Positions 14,840 through 16,928 of a stretch of DNA of 16,928 nucleotides are shown here, one piece after another. This DNA is from CAYZYO01 sp964482585 (GTDB taxonomy: Bacteria; Bacillota; Syntrophomonadia; Syntrophomonadales; Syntrophomonadaceae), in NCBI GenBank assembly GCA_964482585.1, contig CAYZYO010000047.1, forward strand, positions 1 through 16,928, given 5' to 3'. Position 1 is the stretch's first letter; each line of letters opens with the position of its first letter. A program made the position numbers and the translations under genes. Under the pieces are notes generated by a model, which was not told the DNA's origin, made no database searches, and saw nothing but the letters and a program-made list of their open reading frames with translations.

Positions 14840-15619
14840 ATGGGCCCTATTAAATATGTAAACCGCTATTACCGGTTGCTGCATGAAGCAAAGGATTTAG
14901 TATATTTTAATACTATAATTAAAGACAGTGATCTGGCTATTGGTATAGATATTGAGAGCTGTACTGATAGCTTGATGGCTTTATGCCGCCAGGAATTGAT
15001 AAGAGTGAGAAGAGAGCTGGAAAACTACATTTTATTACACCCTGATTTTCAAAGTTCTTTCCAACCGGTAGATCTTTTCCCTGGAGCCCCATTAATTTCC
15101 TGCCAGATGGCAGAGGCAGCATCTATGGCTGGGGTAGGTCCTATGGCAGCTGTAGCTGGAGCTTTTGCCCAGACTTTAGGGGAAAAACTCTATAGTAATA
15201 CCAGAGAAGTTATTGTTGAAAATGGTGGGGATATTTATATAAATTCCTCCAAGGATAGGATTATTAGTATTTTTGCTGGCGATTCAAAATTCAGCAACCG
15301 GATAGGAATTCGAATTAAGGCTGCTGAAACTCCGGTTGGTATATGTACATCTTCCGGGACCGTGGGACCAAGCTTGAGCCTGGGAAAAGCGGATGCAGTA
15401 GTGATAAAAGGAATGCCGGCAGCACTGGCTGATGCAGTGGCTACTGGAGCAGGCAACCTGGTAAAAACCGGGCAGGATTTAATGAAGGCAGTAGATTATG
15501 CTAAAAATATACCAGGGATATCTGGTATTATTATAATAAAGCATGAAAAGATGGCAGTTTGGGGTGAGATGGAGATAATTCCTGTGGAGAGGAGAAAAGG
15601 GAATGAAAGTAGTAAATAG
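14840..15619 (+). CDS. UPF0280/COG2122 protein (ApbE-related), sulfide assimilation
   Basis: A 259-residue protein of the UPF0280 family, distantly related to the FAD-dependent flavin transferase ApbE. Recognised segments: YVNRYYRLLHEAKDLVYF (6-23), AAVAGAFAQTLGEKL (103-117), VENGGDIYI (126-134, like the NxGGDI of ApbE), GICTSSGTVGPSLSLGKADA (167-186) and AVATGAGNLV (199-208). In M. acetivorans the COG2122 protein MA1715 makes sulfide assimilation into homocysteine more efficient. Its position right after the DUF39 and NIL-ferredoxin genes supports the same job here. ATG 14840 directly follows an in-frame TAA, so it cannot be moved upstream; the nearest ribosome site, AAAGGAGG (14817-14824), is 15 bases away, farther than usual, which may reduce its translation. 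Its end overlaps the cysteine synthase start by 17 bases. Confidence 0.87.
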   Translation: MGPIKYVNRYYRLLHEAKDLVYFNTIIKDSDLAIGIDIESCTDSLMALCRQELIRVRRELENYILLHPDFQSSFQPVDLFPGAPLISCQMAEAASMAGVGPMAAVAGAFAQTLGEKLYSNTREVIVENGGDIYINSSKDRIISIFAGDSKFSNRIGIRIKAAETPVGICTSSGTVGPSLSLGKADAVVIKGMPAALADAVATGAGNLVKTGQDLMKAVDYAKNIPGISGIIIIKHEKMAVWGEMEIIPVERRKGNESSK

Positions 15620-16520
15620 TATTCTTGACCTTATAGGTGAAACACCGGTAGTCAAATTAAATAATATAAATGGGGCTCAAGAGGCTGATATCTATGTTAA
15701 ATTGGAAAGCTTTAATCCGGCTGGAAGCATTAAAGATCGTCCCGGGTTGTATATGATAGAAAAGGCGGAATCTGAAGGCATGCTTAACCGGGAATCCATA
15801 ATTTTAGAAGCTACAAGTGGAAATACTGGTATTGGATTGGCTATGGCGGCTACAATAAAAGGTTATCCTATGGTTATAGTTATGCCGGAGAATATGAGTG
15901 AGGAAAGGAAAAAAATCCTTAAATATTACGGTGCTCAGCTCGTTCTCACCCCTGCTGGGGAAGGGATGCCGGGTGCAGTTAAAAAGGCCAGGACTATGGC
16001 TGAAAATAATCCCCGATATTATCTTATAAAACAATTTGAAAATGTATACAATGTAGAAAGTCATGAAATCTCTACTGCAAAAGAAATACTTGAACAAATG
16101 GGAAACGATCTTGATGTTCTGGTTTGTGGTGTGGGAAGTGGCGGGACTATAACTGGCATAGCTAAAGTGCTAAAAAATGAGATACCGGGAATTATAATTG
16201 TGGCTGTAGAACCGGCAAATTCTGCTGTTTTAAGTGGTGAACCTGCAGGATCACACAAAATACAGGGAATTGGGGCAGGATTTATCCCCCCCGTGTTGAA
16301 TATTGACTTAATTGACAAAATTATTACAGTAACCGATAATGAAGCAGTAGAAACCTGTAGAGAACTTGCAGGTAAAGAAGCTTTGTTGTTAGGTATTTCA
16401 TCTGGGGCTGCGGTGTTTGCAGCAGTTAATCTGGCAAAAACTACAGGGAAAAACAAGAAAATACTAGCAATAGCACCTGATGGAGTAGATAAATATATGT
16501 CAACAGAATTGTTTGACTAG
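15603..16520 (+). CDS. cysK: Cysteine synthase family (O-acetylserine sulfhydrylase), variant
   Basis: A PLP enzyme of the fold-type II family expected to make cysteine from O-acetylserine and sulfide. In 305 residues it shows the PLP lysine K44 in NPAGSIKDRPG (38-48), the Asn loop TSGNTG (71-76), the phosphate-binding GVGSGGTITG, GIGAGFIPPVL and the SSGAA near the C-terminus. Length is normal for CysK. The segment that reads TTGPEI in typical CysK reads STAKEI here, within FENVYNVESHEISTAKEI, and the usual NPANP is NVYNV. It could therefore be a related beta-replacing enzyme (CysM- or cystathionine-synthase-like). ATG 15603 lies inside the end of the upstream gene with AGGAG 8-9 bases before it. 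Its place in the operon links cysteine and homocysteine production to the same sulfide supply and SAM control. Confidence 0.85.
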   Translation: MKVVNSILDLIGETPVVKLNNINGAQEADIYVKLESFNPAGSIKDRPGLYMIEKAESEGMLNRESIILEATSGNTGIGLAMAATIKGYPMVIVMPENMSEERKKILKYYGAQLVLTPAGEGMPGAVKKARTMAENNPRYYLIKQFENVYNVESHEISTAKEILEQMGNDLDVLVCGVGSGGTITGIAKVLKNEIPGIIIVAVEPANSAVLSGEPAGSHKIQGIGAGFIPPVLNIDLIDKIITVTDNEAVETCRELAGKEALLLGISSGAAVFAAVNLAKTTGKNKKILAIAPDGVDKYMSTELFD

Positions 16521-16538
16521 GAGGAGGAATTTTGGATA

Positions 16539-16928
16539 ATGAATTCTGAAGCTGTAGTTCAACATCTGGTTCAGTGGTTGAGAACAAAAGTAATAGAAGC
16601 CGGTGCTTCAGGGGTGGTTCTCGGAATTAGTGGAGGTGTTGACTCGGCTGTAGCAGCAGCTATTGCTAAAAGAGCATTTCCTGATAAGTGTCTGGCACTT
16701 TTTTTACCGTGTAAAAGTCATATAATCGACCGTTTGCATAGTCAAACTCTAGCCGAAGAATTTGATATTCCTTATAGAATTATAGAATTAGATAATGCTT
16801 ATAACCTTTTAATTACCCAGTTTGAATCTTATATAAAATTCGATGGAGTTAAAGGGAGATTACTAAGAGCTAATTTAAAAGCAAGGCTTAGAATGCTGAC
16901 TCTGTACTATTCAGCTCAAGCTAGAAAT
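16539..16928 (+). CDS. nadE: NAD synthetase, partial (3' end outside the window)
   Basis: The first 130 codons of an ammonia-dependent NAD synthetase that adenylates and amidates nicotinic acid adenine dinucleotide. The N-type ATP pyrophosphatase P-loop is SGGVDSA (31-37), and RANLKARLRMLTLYYSAQ (110-127) matches the late ATP/NaAD-binding region (usual GNxxARxRM). ATG 16539 is chosen because AGGAGG lies at 16522-16527, 11 bases upstream, a little farther than usual; a TTG at 16532-16534 leads to a stop after five codons. It begins 18 bases after the cysteine synthase stop, so it is probably in the same transcript. No glutaminase domain precedes it, so free ammonia is the likely nitrogen donor. 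Confidence 0.85.
   Translation, partial: MNSEAVVQHLVQWLRTKVIEAGASGVVLGISGGVDSAVAAAIAKRAFPDKCLALFLPCKSHIIDRLHSQTLAEEFDIPYRIIELDNAYNLLITQFESYIKFDGVKGRLLRANLKARLRMLTLYYSAQARN

Noticed and set aside
16061..16456. 131-residue open frame on the minus strand inside the cysteine synthase gene
   Set aside because: Antisense shadow of a clear PLP-enzyme gene, with no family features of its own.

Overview
The window looks like a piece of the chromosome of an anaerobic, low-GC Firmicute of the Clostridia, most like the syntrophic fatty-acid oxidisers (Syntrophomonadaceae-type). The reasons are strong AGGAGG ribosome binding sites, TTG/GTG starts, a 4-hydroxybutyryl-CoA dehydratase-family flavoprotein, an S-box (SAM-I) riboswitch, and an oxygen-sensitive-looking ferredoxin-dependent homocysteine pathway. 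The lineage is an inference from gene content. A 10-base run of N at 13930-13939 shows that this is a draft assembly.

Left part (1-5100): the 5' end of a frameshifted isochorismatase-family gene (minus strand); an AbfD-type flavoprotein whose iron-sulfur and active-site residues differ from characterised 4-hydroxybutyryl-CoA dehydratases; a citrate synthase; and a secreted peptidoglycan-binding M15-type peptidase. Two copies of a short repeat with terminal inverted repeats lie in the intergenic spaces (309-437 and 2199-2312). A third, partial copy lies inverted at 7128-7210 and there forms a terminator-like hairpin.

Middle (5100-10450): a GNAT-like acetyltransferase (minus), a LolA-like lipoprotein (plus), a YifB/ComM-type AAA+ protein (minus), a roughly 480-bp decayed and internally deleted IS1182-type element (9077-9557), a small YvlD-type membrane protein and tatA.

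Right part (10485-end): a sulfur-assimilation operon that starts with a SAM-I riboswitch and intrinsic terminator. It continues with metH, a DUF39/COG1900 homocysteine-forming protein, a NIL-domain plus 2x[4Fe-4S] ferredoxin protein, a UPF0280/COG2122 protein, a cysteine synthase and the start of NAD synthetase. The genes are packed with 1- to 17-base overlaps or short gaps. Together the first four can be read as a complete route from aspartate semialdehyde and sulfide to homocysteine and then methionine, under feedback control by SAM. The three non-metH parts are known from methanogens (COG1900, NIL-ferredoxin and COG2122 proteins of Methanosarcina acetivorans). Here they sit together in one riboswitch-controlled bacterial operon, and this is the most interesting content of the window.

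No tRNA, rRNA or CRISPR array was recognised.
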